Assembly: GCA_002086835.1 (NCBI GenBank)
Contig: MVIG01000007.1
Coordinates: 1 to 64,000 of the forward strand
Length of the DNA stretch: 64,000 bases
Reading direction: 5' to 3'
From: Mycolicibacterium porcinum
GTDB lineage: Bacteria; Actinomycetota; Actinomycetes; Mycobacteriales; Mycobacteriaceae
A program made the position numbers and the translations under genes. The notes beneath the pieces were generated by a model. The model saw only the letters and a program-made list of their open reading frames with translations, made no database searches and was not told the DNA's origin. Positions 50,109 through 59,664 of the stretch are shown one piece after another (position 1 is the stretch's first letter; each line of letters starts with the position of its first letter).

Positions 50109-50217
50109 TGTGCGAATCCTTTTCTCGACGAGATGACAGGATCAACACTGGCACCGTGGGCCGAGATTCAAACCCTGGAAAGTCCGTAGTCGGCGCAGAT
50201 AGTTGCCCATGACAGCA

Positions 50218-50252
50218 CAGAACCCCGGCGCACCAGGTGCACCGGGGTTCTG
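50218..50252. terminator. Terminator downstream of etfA
   Basis: An 11-base-pair stem (CAGAACCCCGG with CCGGGGTTCTG) encloses a nested GCACC/GGTGC stem. It sits 19 bases beyond the etfA stop and upstream of the NmrA-like operon, on the same strand. No long U tract. Confidence 0.75.
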
Positions 50253-50270
50253 CGTGACGCGTTTGGCGAT

Positions 50271-51227
50271 CTATCCCTTGCGGGCCTTGACCGCCTCGGT
50301 CAGTTGCGGGCTGACCTTGAACAGGTCACCGACGATGCCGAGGTCGGCGATCTCGAAGATCGGCGCTTCCTCGTCCTTGTTCACCGCGATGATCGTCTTC
50401 GACGTCTGCATGCCGGCGCGGTGCTGGATCGCGCCCGAGATGCCCAGGGCGATGTACAGCTGCGGCGACACGGTCTTGCCGGTCTGGCCGACCTGGAACT
50501 GGCCCGGGTAGTAGCCCGAGTCGACCGCGGCGCGGGAGGCACCGACGGCGCCACCCAGCGAGTCGGCCAGCTCCTCGACGACCGAGAAGCTCTCGGCGCT
50601 GCCGACACCACGACCACCGGCGACCACGACGCTGGCCTCGGTGAGCTCGGGGCGGTCGCCGGCAACGGCGGGCTCGCGCTTGGTGATCTTGGTCGCGTTC
50701 TCGGCCTGGGCCGGGACCTCCACGTTGACGACCTCGCCGGCACCGTCGGCCGGGGCGGCCTCGATCGCGCCCGGACGCACCGTGATCACCGGGGTGTCAC
50801 TGGTGACCTGAGCCTCGACGGTGAAGGCGCCACCGAAGATGCTGTGGACGCCCACGGCACCTTCGCGGACCTCGACCACGTCGACCAGCAGACCCGAGCC
50901 GATCCGCGCGGCCAGGCGGGCGGCGATTTCCTTGCCGTCAGCGGTGGCCGCGACGATCACGCCGGCGGGGGCGGCCGACTCGGCCAGCCCGGCCAGCACG
51001 TCGACGACGGGGGTGAGCAGGTAGGTCTCCGCGTCGTCCGACTCGGCGACGTAGATCTTGGCCGCACCGGCGGCCTTCAGGCCGTCGACCAGCGGGGCCG
51101 CGGTGCCCGGCTTGCCCACCACAACTGCGGAGGGCTCACCCAGGGCGCGGGCGGCGGTGATGAGTTCGGCGCTGACCTTCTTCAATGCGCCTTCGGAGTG
51201 CTCAACGAGCACAAGTACTTCAGCCAT
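50271..51227 (-). CDS. etfA: Electron transfer flavoprotein alpha subunit
   Basis: FAD-binding half of the electron transfer flavoprotein, which carries electrons from acyl-CoA dehydrogenases to the respiratory chain. The 318-residue protein has the C-terminal FAD-binding domain ([10 protein letters not shown] near residue 208 and [36 protein letters not shown] at about 250-285). It follows etfB by 33 bases and corresponds to Rv3028c (fixB). Confidence 0.97.
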   Translation of the reverse strand: MAEVLVLVEHSEGALKKVSAELITAARALGEPSAVVVGKPGTAAPLVDGLKAAGAAKIYVAESDDAETYLLTPVVDVLAGLAESAAPAGVIVAATADGKEIAARLAARIGSGLLVDVVEVREGAVGVHSIFGGAFTVEAQVTSDTPVITVRPGAIEAAPADGAGEVVNVEVPAQAENATKITKREPAVAGDRPELTEASVVVAGGRGVGSAESFSVVEELADSLGGAVGASRAAVDSGYYPGQFQVGQTGKTVSPQLYIALGISGAIQHRAGMQTSKTIIAVNKDEEAPIFEIADLGIVGDLFKVSPQLTEAVKARKG

Positions 51228-51260
51228 GAGTTCTCGTTACGTCTTTCGGAAGTGGGTGGG

Positions 51261-52052
51261 CTAGATCAGCTTTTGGGCAACCAGGTACTCGGCGATCTTC
51301 GTGCCGCCGTCACCTTCGTCGGTCACCTTCTCACCAGCGGTCTTCGGCGGCTTCGGGGTCGAAGACAGCACCTTGGAACCGGCATTGGCGACGCCGACCT
51401 CGTCAGCTTCCACGCCGATCTCGGCGAGGGTGAGCACGGTGACTTCCTTCTTCTTGGCGGCCATGATGCCCTTGAAGGAGGGGAAGCGGGGCTCGTTGAT
51501 CTTCTCGTTGACGCTGACCACGGCCGGGAGCGTGGCCTCGAGGGTGAAGACGCCCTCGTCGGTCTCGCGCTCGGCGGTGACCTTGCCGCCCTCGACGGTC
51601 AGCTTGCGCACGTGGGTCAGCTGCGGCAGGCCCAGGTACTCGGCGATCACGGCCGGGACCGCACCGCCGACGCCGTCGGTGGCCTCGTTACCGGCGATGA
51701 CCAGCTCGGTGCCTTCGATGGTGCCCAGCGCGCGGGCCAGGGCCCACCCGGTCTGGATCACGTCGGAGCCGTGCATGCCGTCGTCCTTGAGGTGCACGGC
51801 CTTGTCGGCACCCATGGACAGCGCCTTGCGGATCGCCTCGGTGGCGCGCTCCGGGCCGGCGGTCAGCACGGTGACGGTGCTGTCTCCGCCCTCACGCTCC
51901 TTGATCAACAGCGCCTCTTCCACGGCGCGCTCGTTGATCTCGTCGAGCACGGCGTCGGCAGCCTCGCGGTCGAGGGTGAAATCGCCGTCGGACAGCTTGC
52001 GCTCCGACCAAGTGTCTGGGACCTGTTTGATCAGGACCACGATGTTCGTCAT
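51261..52052 (-). CDS. etfB: Electron transfer flavoprotein beta subunit
   Basis: AMP-binding beta subunit that dimerises with EtfA. The 263-residue protein begins MTNIVVLIKQVPDTWSERKL. The conserved recognition segment is near PSFKGIMAAKKKEV. The ATG at 52052 is chosen because a GAGGAGG site precedes it and the extra upstream residues do not resemble the family. It corresponds to Rv3029c (fixA). A strong palindrome lies about 72 bases upstream. Confidence 0.96.
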   Translation of the reverse strand: MTNIVVLIKQVPDTWSERKLSDGDFTLDREAADAVLDEINERAVEEALLIKEREGGDSTVTVLTAGPERATEAIRKALSMGADKAVHLKDDGMHGSDVIQTGWALARALGTIEGTELVIAGNEATDGVGGAVPAVIAEYLGLPQLTHVRKLTVEGGKVTAERETDEGVFTLEATLPAVVSVNEKINEPRFPSFKGIMAAKKKEVTVLTLAEIGVEADEVGVANAGSKVLSSTPKPPKTAGEKVTDEGDGGTKIAEYLVAQKLI

Positions 52053-52123
52053 GACTCTGGTTCGTCCTCCTCGATGAGACCGGTGGCCCGGGCTCATATC
52101 ACGTTCTAGGCAACTAGCATCAT

Positions 52124-52139
52124 GTTACCGGTCGGTAAC
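52124..52139. promoter_or_regulatory. 16-base inverted repeat upstream of etfB
   Basis: GTTACCG and CGGTAAC are perfectly inverted with a 2-base spacer, in the divergent region between etfB and the MGLP methyltransferase. The form resembles TetR-type operator sites of lipid metabolism genes. No regulator is adjacent. Confidence 0.65.
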
Positions 52140-52281
52140 TTTTGATGGTTCGCAGGAACACCATAGCTGGTCGGAGTTTGTATTCCGGCCTCCCCTACCA
52201 CACCCCTGAGGTATGGGAACCGTTGGTCGATTGGCCACCGACCCCTTCAACCAGGGCAAGGCTGGGTTAGCCTGCCTTCCA

Positions 52282-53055
52282 ATGAGCGCATTCGTTGGCG
52301 ACCCGGATCACGCCCTACCCCTGACCGGCGAGCGGACCATCCCCGGCCTGGCCGAGGAGAATTACTGGTTTCGCCGGCATGAGGTGGTGTACCAGCGCCT
52401 GGCGGGCAGGTGCGTCGACCGAGAGGTCCTCGAAGCCGGCTGCGGCGAAGGCTACGGCGCCGACCTGATCGCCGACGTCGCACGCAAGGTGACCGCACTG
52501 GACTACGACGAGGCCACGGTCGCACACGTGCGGGCCCGCTATCCCAGGGTGCACATCCAGCACGGCAACCTGGCCGAGCTGCCGCTGGCCGACCAGTCGG
52601 TCGACGTCGTGGTGAACTTCCAGGTCATCGAACACCTTTGGGATCAGGGTCAATTCGTCTCCGAGTGTTTCCGGGTGCTGCGGCCCGGCGGCGTGTTCCT
52701 GGTCTCCACCCCCAACCGGATCACCTTCTCCCCCGGTCGCGACACCCCGCTCAACCCGTTCCACACGCGCGAGCTCAACGCCGCGGAGCTGACCGAACTG
52801 CTGCACGACGCCGGCTTCGAGGTCGAATCGATGCTCGGGGTGTTCCACGGTGCCGGGCTGGCCGAGCTCGACGCCCGGCACGGCGGCTCGATCATCGAGG
52901 CGCAGGTGCAGCGGGCCGTGGCCGACGCGCCATGGCCCGAGCAGCTGCTCGCCGACGTGGCCGCCGTCGGCATCGACGATTTCGACCTCACCTCCGCGAC
53001 CGAACGCAACATTGACGACAGCCTCGACCTGGTCGCGATCGCGGTGCGGCCGTGA
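52282..53055 (+). CDS. SAM-dependent methyltransferase (Rv3030-like)
   Basis: A 257-residue class I methyltransferase, with the SAM-binding motif VLEAGCGEGYGADLIADVA at about residues 47-65 and acidic YDEATVAHV following. It corresponds to Rv3030, a proposed methyltransferase of 6-O-methylglucose lipopolysaccharide synthesis. I chose the ATG at 52282 over one 69 bases upstream, because the upstream residues lack domain character. Its end overlaps the GH57 gene by four bases. Confidence 0.88.
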   Translation: MSAFVGDPDHALPLTGERTIPGLAEENYWFRRHEVVYQRLAGRCVDREVLEAGCGEGYGADLIADVARKVTALDYDEATVAHVRARYPRVHIQHGNLAELPLADQSVDVVVNFQVIEHLWDQGQFVSECFRVLRPGGVFLVSTPNRITFSPGRDTPLNPFHTRELNAAELTELLHDAGFEVESMLGVFHGAGLAELDARHGGSIIEAQVQRAVADAPWPEQLLADVAAVGIDDFDLTSATERNIDDSLDLVAIAVRP

Positions 53056-54602
53056 CGCATCCCACCGCAGACCCCGAACCCGCACCAGGTCTGTTCACGC
53101 TCGTCCTGCACACCCACCTGCCCTGGCTGGCCCATCACGGCCGCTGGCCCGTCGGCGAGGAGTGGCTCTACCAATCCTGGTCGGCGGCCTACCTGCCGTT
53201 GATGCGGGTGCTGCGCGGGCTCGCCGCCGAGGACCGCAGCCACCTGATCACACTGGGCATGACGCCGGTGGTCACCGCACAGCTCGACGACCCCTACTGC
53301 CTCACGGGCATGCACCACTGGCTGGCCAACTGGCAGCTGCGAGCCCAGGAAGCGACCACGCTGCGTGAGCCGGAAGGCTTGCGGCAGTTCGGTATTCGCG
53401 AATACGCAGAGGCCGGCGCGGCGCTCGAAGAGTTCACCACTCATTGGCGGCACGGCGCAGGCGGGCTGCTGCGCCAGCTGATCGACGCCGAGACCATCGA
53501 GCTGCTCGGCGGCCCGCTGTCGCACCCGTTCCAGCCGCTGCTCAACCCGCGGCTGCGCGAGTTCGCGCTGCGCGAAGGCCTGGCCGATGCGCAGCAGCGG
53601 TTCGCCCACACCCCGGCCGGTATCTGGGCGCCCGAATGCGCGTACGCGCCTGGCATGGAGACCGGTTACGCGGCCGCCGGTGTCGGGCATTTCATGGTGG
53701 ACGGCCCCTCGCTGCACGGCGATACCGCGTTGGGCCGGCCGGTCGGCGATTCCGATGTGGTGGCTTTCGGGCGCGACCTGCAGGTGAGCTACCGCGTGTG
53801 GTCGCCCAAGTCCGGCTACCCCGGCCATGCCGCGTATCGGGACTTCCACACCTATGACCACACCACCGGCCTCAAGCCGGCCCGGGTCACCGGCCGCAAC
53901 GTCCCGTCCGAGGAGAAGGCGCCCTACGATCCGCAGCGCGCCGACCGGGCGATCGACGAGCACGTGGCGGACTTCGTCGAGGTGGTCCGTCGCCGCCTGA
54001 TCAGCGAGAGCGAGCGGATCGGCCGCCCGGCCCACGTCGTGGCCGCGTTCGACACCGAGCTGTTCGGGCACTGGTGGTATGAGGGCCCGGAGTGGCTCGG
54101 CCGGGTGTTGCGGGCGCTGCCGGCGGCCGGTGTGCGGGTCGGCACCCTGGCGGATGCCAAGGCCGGCGGATTCATCGGCGCCCCGGTCGAATTGCCGCCC
54201 AGCTCTTGGGGTTCGGGCAAGAACTGGCAGGTCTGGAACGGCGAGAAGGTATCGGATCTGGTGCAGCTGAACAGCGAGGTGGTGGACGGCGCTCTGAGCA
54301 CGGTCGACAAGGCGCTCGCCCAGCATGCCGCGGTCGGTGCACCGATCGCGCGCGACCGGGTGGCCGACCAGATCCTGCGCGAGACACTGTTGACGGTGTC
54401 CAGCGACTGGCCGTTCATGGTGAGCAAGGACTCGGCCGCCGATTACGCCCGCTACCGGGCGCACCTGCACGCGCACGCCACCCGTGAGATCTCCGACGCG
54501 CTGGCCTCGGGCCGCCGCGACCATGCCGAGCGCCTCGCCGACGGCTGGAACAAGGCCGACGGACTGTTCGGCGCCCTCGACGCCCGGCGTCTGCCAAAAT
54601 GA
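53052..54602 (+). CDS. GH57 glucan branching enzyme-like protein (Rv3031-like)
   Basis: A 516-residue glycoside hydrolase family 57 protein. Catalytic Glu195 is in GIWAPECAY and catalytic Asp334 in FDTELFGHWW; motif HTHLPWL is at residues 20-26. GH57 branching enzymes of this size (TK1436-like) form alpha-1,6 branches in alpha-glucans. In mycobacteria the Rv3031 ortholog is linked to MGLP and glycogen synthesis. The GTG start overlaps the methyltransferase stop, so the two are coupled. Confidence 0.9.
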   Translation: MTHPTADPEPAPGLFTLVLHTHLPWLAHHGRWPVGEEWLYQSWSAAYLPLMRVLRGLAAEDRSHLITLGMTPVVTAQLDDPYCLTGMHHWLANWQLRAQEATTLREPEGLRQFGIREYAEAGAALEEFTTHWRHGAGGLLRQLIDAETIELLGGPLSHPFQPLLNPRLREFALREGLADAQQRFAHTPAGIWAPECAYAPGMETGYAAAGVGHFMVDGPSLHGDTALGRPVGDSDVVAFGRDLQVSYRVWSPKSGYPGHAAYRDFHTYDHTTGLKPARVTGRNVPSEEKAPYDPQRADRAIDEHVADFVEVVRRRLISESERIGRPAHVVAAFDTELFGHWWYEGPEWLGRVLRALPAAGVRVGTLADAKAGGFIGAPVELPPSSWGSGKNWQVWNGEKVSDLVQLNSEVVDGALSTVDKALAQHAAVGAPIARDRVADQILRETLLTVSSDWPFMVSKDSAADYARYRAHLHAHATREISDALASGRRDHAERLADGWNKADGLFGALDARRLPK

Positions 54603-54693
54603 CCACCAGCGCGAGCGTGCGCGTCCGCCGCTCGACACCCCGCCAAACCTCAGCATTGTGCGCACGCTCGCACCGGCACGAAGGCCCGCAGTC

Positions 54694-55935
54694 ATGAAGA
54701 TCCTGATGGTGTCATGGGAGTACCCGCCCGTCGTCGTCGGCGGTCTGGGCCGGCACGTGCACCACCTGGCCACCGCCCTGGCCGAAGCCGGCCACGAGAT
54801 CGTGGTCCTCAGCCGCAGGCCCACCGACACCGACCCGAGCACGCACCCGTCCACCGACGAGGTCAGCGAGGGCGTGCGGGTGGTGGCCGCCGCGCAGGAT
54901 CCGCATGAGTTCGAGTTCGGTACGGACATGATGGCCTGGACCCTGGCGATGGGCCACTCGATGGTGCGCACCGGCCTTGCCGTCAAAGACAATTCGGGTG
55001 ACCGCTGGGTACCCGACCTGGTCCACGCCCACGATTGGCTGGTGGCCCATCCCGCTATCGCGCTGGCCGAATTCTTCGATGTGCCATTGGTTTCCACCAT
55101 CCATGCCACCGAGGCGGGCCGGCATTCCGGCTGGGTCTCCGGCCCGATCAGCCGCCAGGTGCACGCCGTGGAATCGTGGCTGGTGCGCGAATCCGATTCG
55201 CTGATCACGTGTTCGGCGTCGATGAGCGATGAGATCACCGAGCTGTTCGGTCCCGAATTGTCCGAGATCAGGGTGATCCGCAACGGGATCGACGCAGATC
55301 TCTGGCCGTTCGCCCCACGACACCCCCGCCAGGGCCCACCCGAGCTGCTCTACCTCGGCCGCCTGGAATACGAGAAGGGCGTGCACGACGCGATCGCGGC
55401 CCTGCCCCGGATCCGGCGCGCCCATCCAGGCACCACCCTGACCATCGCCGGTGATGGAACCCAGCAGCAGTGGCTCGTCGAGCAGGCCCGAAAGCACAAG
55501 GTGCTCAAGGCGACCCGGTTCGTCGGGCGACTCGGCCACGAGGAGCTGCTGCAGGCCCTGCAATCCGCCGACGCCGCGGTGCTGCCCAGCCACTACGAGC
55601 CGTTCGGCATCGTGGCACTGGAAGCCGCGGCCACGGGAACTCCGCTGGTGACGTCCAACGTTGGCGGTCTGGGCGAAGCCGTGATCGACGGTCAGACCGG
55701 AATGTCCTTCGCACCAAGAGATGTGGCGGGGTTGGCCGCGGCGGTCCGCGCCGTCCTCGATGACCCCGAGGCCGCGCAGCGCCGGGCGATCGCCGCTCGC
55801 GAGCGGCTCAGCGCCGACTTCGACTGGCACACCGTGGCCGCCGAGACCAGCCAGGTCTATCTGGCCGCCAAACGTGCCGAGCGGGAGCCGCATCCGCGCC
55901 GGCCGATCGTCGAGCACGCACTGCCCGACCGCTGA
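54694..55935 (+). CDS. GT4 glycosyltransferase (Rv3032-like alpha-1,4-glucosyltransferase)
   Basis: A 413-residue GT-B fold transferase. The N-terminal domain begins MKILMVSWEYPPVVVGGLGRH, and the C-terminal donor domain has EPFGIVALEAAATGTPLV with the E-X7-E motif. Rv3032 is reported as the alpha-1,4-glucosyltransferase of MGLP, active also toward glycogen. The ATG at 54694 fits the family start; a longer frame runs back into the GH57 gene. It begins 91 bases after that gene and is probably part of the same operon. Confidence 0.92.
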   Translation: MKILMVSWEYPPVVVGGLGRHVHHLATALAEAGHEIVVLSRRPTDTDPSTHPSTDEVSEGVRVVAAAQDPHEFEFGTDMMAWTLAMGHSMVRTGLAVKDNSGDRWVPDLVHAHDWLVAHPAIALAEFFDVPLVSTIHATEAGRHSGWVSGPISRQVHAVESWLVRESDSLITCSASMSDEITELFGPELSEIRVIRNGIDADLWPFAPRHPRQGPPELLYLGRLEYEKGVHDAIAALPRIRRAHPGTTLTIAGDGTQQQWLVEQARKHKVLKATRFVGRLGHEELLQALQSADAAVLPSHYEPFGIVALEAAATGTPLVTSNVGGLGEAVIDGQTGMSFAPRDVAGLAAAVRAVLDDPEAAQRRAIAARERLSADFDWHTVAAETSQVYLAAKRAEREPHPRRPIVEHALPDR

Positions 55936-55975
55936 TTCGACCGGCGTCGAATCAATCCGCACATAGCGTGCGGAT

Positions 55976-57370
55976 ATGGCTCCACAACGGTCCCCCGTCG
56001 TCACGCTGATCGCCGCCTACCTCGGGCTGTTCATCGGCCTGGTCGACGCGAACGCGGTCAACCTGGCCCTCCCGGCGATCGGCCACGACCTCGGCGGCGG
56101 GGTAACGGGTGCGCAGTGGACCATCGACGCCTACAACGTGACGTTCGCGGCGTTTCTGCTCACCGCGGGTTCGCTGGGCGACCGGTTCAGCCGGCGACGC
56201 ATGCTGCGCACCGGCTTGGCCACGTTCGTCACGGCGTCGATCGCGTGCGCGCTGAGCCCGTCGCTGACGCTGTTACTGGTGGCGCGGGCGGTTCAGGGGC
56301 TCGGCGCGGCGTTGATGCTGCCGCAGGGCCTGGCCATCGCCGCGGCGGTGTATCCGGATCCGCGCGGCCGGGCCCGGGCCACGGCGGCGTGGGCGATGGC
56401 CGCGGCCGGCAGCACCGCGCTCGGTCCTCTGCTCGGCGGCGTCCTGGCCGAGACGATCGGCTGGCGCTGGATCTTCTGGGTCAACGTGCCGGTCGGTCTG
56501 CTGGCGCTGGCGGCGAGCGCCACGCACCTGCCCGATTCGCGCGATCCGGGTGCCGCCCGTCTCGATCTGCCCGGTCAGTGTCTGGCCGTCCTGGCGCTCG
56601 GTGCCACGACTCTGGTGCTGGTCGAGGGACACGACTGGCACTGGCGGCAGACGGTTTTGATCAGCGCGACGGCTGTGGCCGCGTTCGTCGCATTCCTGGC
56701 CGTCCAGCGCCGGAGTCCGCACCCGATGCTGCCGCTTGGCCTGTTCGGCAGCCCCCGGCTGGTCGGCGCGCTGTTGGCCACCTTCGCGATGACGTTCGGC
56801 ATCTACGGGCTGCTGCTGGTGAACAGCTTTGCCTTCCAACAACTCCGGGGTGCCGACGCGTTGACGACCGCCGTGTGGTTCCTGCCGATGGCGATCGTCT
56901 ACCTGCTGTTGATTCCGGTGGCCAACATGCTGGTCCGCCGCACCGGCCCGCGCCCGGTGATGGCGGCAGGGCTGGTGCTGATGGCGGCGGGCTCACTGCT
57001 CTACGCCGCAGCCGGGCCATTGGGCGGCATCGGATGGCTGGAGCTGGCCTTCGTGCTCGCGGGTACCGGGCTGGCCCTCAACACCGGCCCGGCGGTGACG
57101 CTGGCGATGGACGCGATCCCGTTGGGGCGCACGGGCCTGGCCGCGGGCGTGGTGAATCTGGCCCGGCTGCTGGGTATCACTGTCGGGGTCGCGGTGTTGG
57201 GTAGTGCCATGACGGTTGTCGGTGGTGCCGCCGGGGTGCGGACCGCACTGCTGGTCGGCGCAGGCTGCCAGCTGGTCGGCGCGCTGCTGGCGCTACGGCT
57301 GACACGCCGCCCTCGGGGAGCGGCGCCACCACGCGTCCAGGCCGCCGGAAAGGAGTCATGTCATGCGTGA
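55976..57370 (+). CDS. MFS transporter, DHA2 (14-helix drug:H+ antiporter) type
   Basis: A 464-residue membrane protein with about 14 hydrophobic segments, the hallmark of the DHA2/EmrB-QacA subgroup. Motif A-like GDRFSRRRMLRTG is near residues 66-78, and the motif C-like GPLLGGVLAETIGWRWIFWVNVP is near 145-167. It is inserted between the Rv3032-like and Rv3033-like genes, where I recall none in M. tuberculosis. It overlaps the ArsR gene by 8 bases. It is probably an exporter controlled by that regulator. Confidence 0.88.
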   Translation: MAPQRSPVVTLIAAYLGLFIGLVDANAVNLALPAIGHDLGGGVTGAQWTIDAYNVTFAAFLLTAGSLGDRFSRRRMLRTGLATFVTASIACALSPSLTLLLVARAVQGLGAALMLPQGLAIAAAVYPDPRGRARATAAWAMAAAGSTALGPLLGGVLAETIGWRWIFWVNVPVGLLALAASATHLPDSRDPGAARLDLPGQCLAVLALGATTLVLVEGHDWHWRQTVLISATAVAAFVAFLAVQRRSPHPMLPLGLFGSPRLVGALLATFAMTFGIYGLLLVNSFAFQQLRGADALTTAVWFLPMAIVYLLLIPVANMLVRRTGPRPVMAAGLVLMAAGSLLYAAAGPLGGIGWLELAFVLAGTGLALNTGPAVTLAMDAIPLGRTGLAAGVVNLARLLGITVGVAVLGSAMTVVGGAAGVRTALLVGAGCQLVGALLALRLTRRPRGAAPPRVQAAGKESCHA

Positions 57371-58121
57371 GGCACAGGAGCTGGCCGCGGCGACCGAGGT
57401 GGACATCGCCGCCGTGGCCGCGCTGCTGGCCGATCCGGCGCGCTGCAAGGTGCTGCTGGCGCTCGACGACGGCCGCGCCCTGCCGGCCGGTGTGCTCGCC
57501 GAGGAAGCCGGGATCAGCCGTCCGACGGCCAGCAGCCATCTCGCCAAACTGACGGAGGCCGGCCTGCTCACGGTCCGCACGCAGGGCCGTCACCGCTACT
57601 ACCGGCTGGCCGGGCCCGAGGTCGGCGCGCTCATCGAGCAGCTCGGCCGGCTGGCGCCGGCCCGGCCCGTCACCTCGCTGCGGGAGGGCACCCGGGCGGC
57701 TCGGCTGCGCTCCGCCCGGACCTGTTACGACCACATCGCCGGCCGGCTCGGGGTGCAGCTCATGGGCAGCCTGCTCGATCGCGGTGTGCTCACCGGCGGG
57801 GACGGCTGGTTTCACACCGGGGGCACCGACCGGCTGAGCAGCCCGGGCCACGATGTGGCCTATCAGCTCACCGAGGAAGGCCGCGGCCTGCTGTCTCAGC
57901 TGGGTGTCGAATTGCCCACCGGGCCAAGGCCTCTGGTGCGTTACTGTGTCGACTGGACCGAGCAGCGGCATCACGTCGCCGGTGGACTGGGGCGGGCGCT
58001 TCTCGATCGGTTCCTGGCCGCCGGGTGGCTGCGCCGCACTCCGCGCCACCGTGCCCTCACCGTCACCGCTGCCGGCCGGGCCGCCCTGAACGATCGATTC
58101 GGCATCGACTGGACCGGTTGA
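57363..58121 (+). CDS. ArsR family regulator with long C-terminal domain
   Basis: A 252-residue protein. The N-terminal 80 residues are an ArsR-type winged helix (LLADPARCKVLLAL and GISRPTASSHLAKLTEAGLL). The remaining 170 residues, with RSARTCYDHIAGRLGV near 117-132, form a second domain of unknown fold. Similar two-domain ArsR proteins occur beside MFS exporters in actinobacteria. It overlaps the MFS gene at the 5' end, so it is translated in the same operon and probably represses it. No metal-binding Cys pair is evident. Confidence 0.87.
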   Translation: MREAQELAAATEVDIAAVAALLADPARCKVLLALDDGRALPAGVLAEEAGISRPTASSHLAKLTEAGLLTVRTQGRHRYYRLAGPEVGALIEQLGRLAPARPVTSLREGTRAARLRSARTCYDHIAGRLGVQLMGSLLDRGVLTGGDGWFHTGGTDRLSSPGHDVAYQLTEEGRGLLSQLGVELPTGPRPLVRYCVDWTEQRHHVAGGLGRALLDRFLAAGWLRRTPRHRALTVTAAGRAALNDRFGIDWTG

Positions 58122-58184
58122 CGCGCGCGTTCGAGAATCGCCGATCCGCTGTCAGTCGCGGTGGCCGCCACGCACAATCGAGGC

Positions 58185-58793
58185 GTGACCCGGACCTGGA
58201 GACTCGGCATACGTACGGCCCTCACCGCATTCGTCGGTACGACGCTCGCCCTCGGCCTGGCCGCCCCCGCGACCGCCGAACCCAGCGGCACCGCGCCTTC
58301 ACTGCCGACGTTCGTGCCCCATCCGTCGGACTGGTCGCCGAACTACACGGTGTTCCCCTACAACCTGTGGCAGATGCGGGTCACACCCGAGCAGGTCGAT
58401 GCCCAGCGCGAGTCCTGCCAGTGGTTCAACGCCCAGTACGGCACGTTGATGAGTCAGATCGTGGGGTTCCAGAACTTCCTGGGCGGGCAGCACGACTATT
58501 GGACCGCGCCCGGCGTGCAGGCCGCGGGCGACGCCGTGAAAGCCAACGTGGATCAATCGGCGGCGTTCCTCGATCCCCGTGCCCACACCCTGTACATCAC
58601 GAATTATCCGGACCAGAGCCAGTATTCACCGCTGTACAACGGTGATTCGATCTACCACCTGTGGTATCAGCTGACGCAGATCAGCGACAAGATCGGCAAG
58701 CAACAGCCGTCCGGGGTGATCAACGCCAACATCGCGACGGCCAATGTCTACGGCAACGTGATCCGCGACTCCGGGGTGTGCAACGGCGCCTGA
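58185..58793 (+). CDS. Secreted protein of unknown function (Rv3033-like)
   Basis: A 202-residue exported protein. The signal peptide (residues 1-32) ends APATA. The mature part is short, Trp/Tyr-rich, with two cysteines (CQWFN and the C-terminal GVCNG) that could form a disulfide. It corresponds to Rv3033. The GTG start is chosen because a CACAAT -10-like sequence ends six bases before it, suggesting leaderless transcription. I do not recognise a domain. It lies in the MGLP neighbourhood, but function is unknown. Confidence 0.75.
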   Translation: MTRTWRLGIRTALTAFVGTTLALGLAAPATAEPSGTAPSLPTFVPHPSDWSPNYTVFPYNLWQMRVTPEQVDAQRESCQWFNAQYGTLMSQIVGFQNFLGGQHDYWTAPGVQAAGDAVKANVDQSAAFLDPRAHTLYITNYPDQSQYSPLYNGDSIYHLWYQLTQISDKIGKQQPSGVINANIATANVYGNVIRDSGVCNGA

Positions 58794-58802
58794 GCAGCCC
58801 GG

Positions 58803-59546
58803 TCAGTTGCTGTTGGCCGCCTTCTTGCGCTCGATATCGGCCAGTGCCGCGGCGAGTTCGGCACGCTCGGCGGCCGAGGTCTCCCAGTCCAGCTTGCGGT
58901 TCTTGACCACCTTGGCCGGAGCCCCGACGGCGATCGAGAAATCCGGGATCTCCCCCTTGACCACGGCGTGGGCCCCCAGCACACAGCCGCGGCCGATGGA
59001 GGTGTTGCGCAGGATGGTGACCTTGGCGGCGATCCAGGTGTCCGGGCCGATGCGCACCGGGCCCTTGACGATGCCCTGGTCCTTGATGGGCATCTCGATG
59101 CTGTCCATCTTGTGGTCGAAGTCGCACACGTAGCACCAGTCGGCCATCAGGGCGGAATCGCCGAGCTCGATGTCGAGGTAGGTGTTGATCACGTTGTCGC
59201 GGCCCAACACCACCTTGTCGCCGATGCGCAGCGAGCCTTCGTGGCAGCGGATGGTGTTCTTGTCGCCGATGTGGACCCAGCGACCGATCTCCATCTGCGC
59301 CAGTTCCGGGGTGCACTGGATCTCCACACCCTTACCGAGGAAGACCATGCCGCGGGTGATGATGTGCGGGTTGGCCAGCTTGAACTTCAGCAGCCGCCAG
59401 TACCGCACCAGGTACCACGGGGTGTAGGCGCGATTGTCGATGACCCATTTCAGCGACGCCTTCGTCAGGAAATCTGCCTGGCGCGGATCACGCAGCCGGG
59501 AGCCACGCCAGCGCTTGTGAATCGGAGCGCCCCACATCGTCGTCAT
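58803..59546 (-). CDS. Hexapeptide-repeat acyltransferase (Rv3034c-like)
   Basis: A 247-residue left-handed beta-helix acetyl- or acyltransferase. Hexapeptide repeats occur around GIVKGPVRIGPDTWIAAKVTILRNTSIGRGCVLGAHAVVKGEI (about residues 160-205). The N-terminal 60 residues are basic. It corresponds to Rv3034c, a candidate for short-chain acylation (acetyl, propionyl, isobutyryl) of MGLP. The start at 59546 is divergent from the PQQ-like lipoprotein gene; the 3' end is 9 bases from the Rv3033-like stop. Confidence 0.85.
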   Translation of the reverse strand: MTTMWGAPIHKRWRGSRLRDPRQADFLTKASLKWVIDNRAYTPWYLVRYWRLLKFKLANPHIITRGMVFLGKGVEIQCTPELAQMEIGRWVHIGDKNTIRCHEGSLRIGDKVVLGRDNVINTYLDIELGDSALMADWCYVCDFDHKMDSIEMPIKDQGIVKGPVRIGPDTWIAAKVTILRNTSIGRGCVLGAHAVVKGEIPDFSIAVGAPAKVVKNRKLDWETSAAERAELAAALADIERKKAANSN

Positions 59547-59664
59547 GGCCGGACAGCCTACGCGAGGACAACAGCCGCATTACCGGGTCCTGCCGCCTGG
59601 CCGGGTACCCTCACGTGGGCCACTCATACCAATCCCCCTGGGTGTTCGGCGACGAAAGGACATC

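Noticed and set aside
52100-52110. ACGTTCTA resembling half of a KstR operator upstream of etfB
   Set aside because: The other half of the palindrome is missing, so a cholesterol-regulon site is not supported.
52650-55283. 877-codon open frame on the minus strand across the methyltransferase, GH57 and GT4 genes
   Set aside because: It is antisense to three well-supported genes with clear catalytic motifs, has no recognisable domain, and arises from codon bias at GC-rich third positions.
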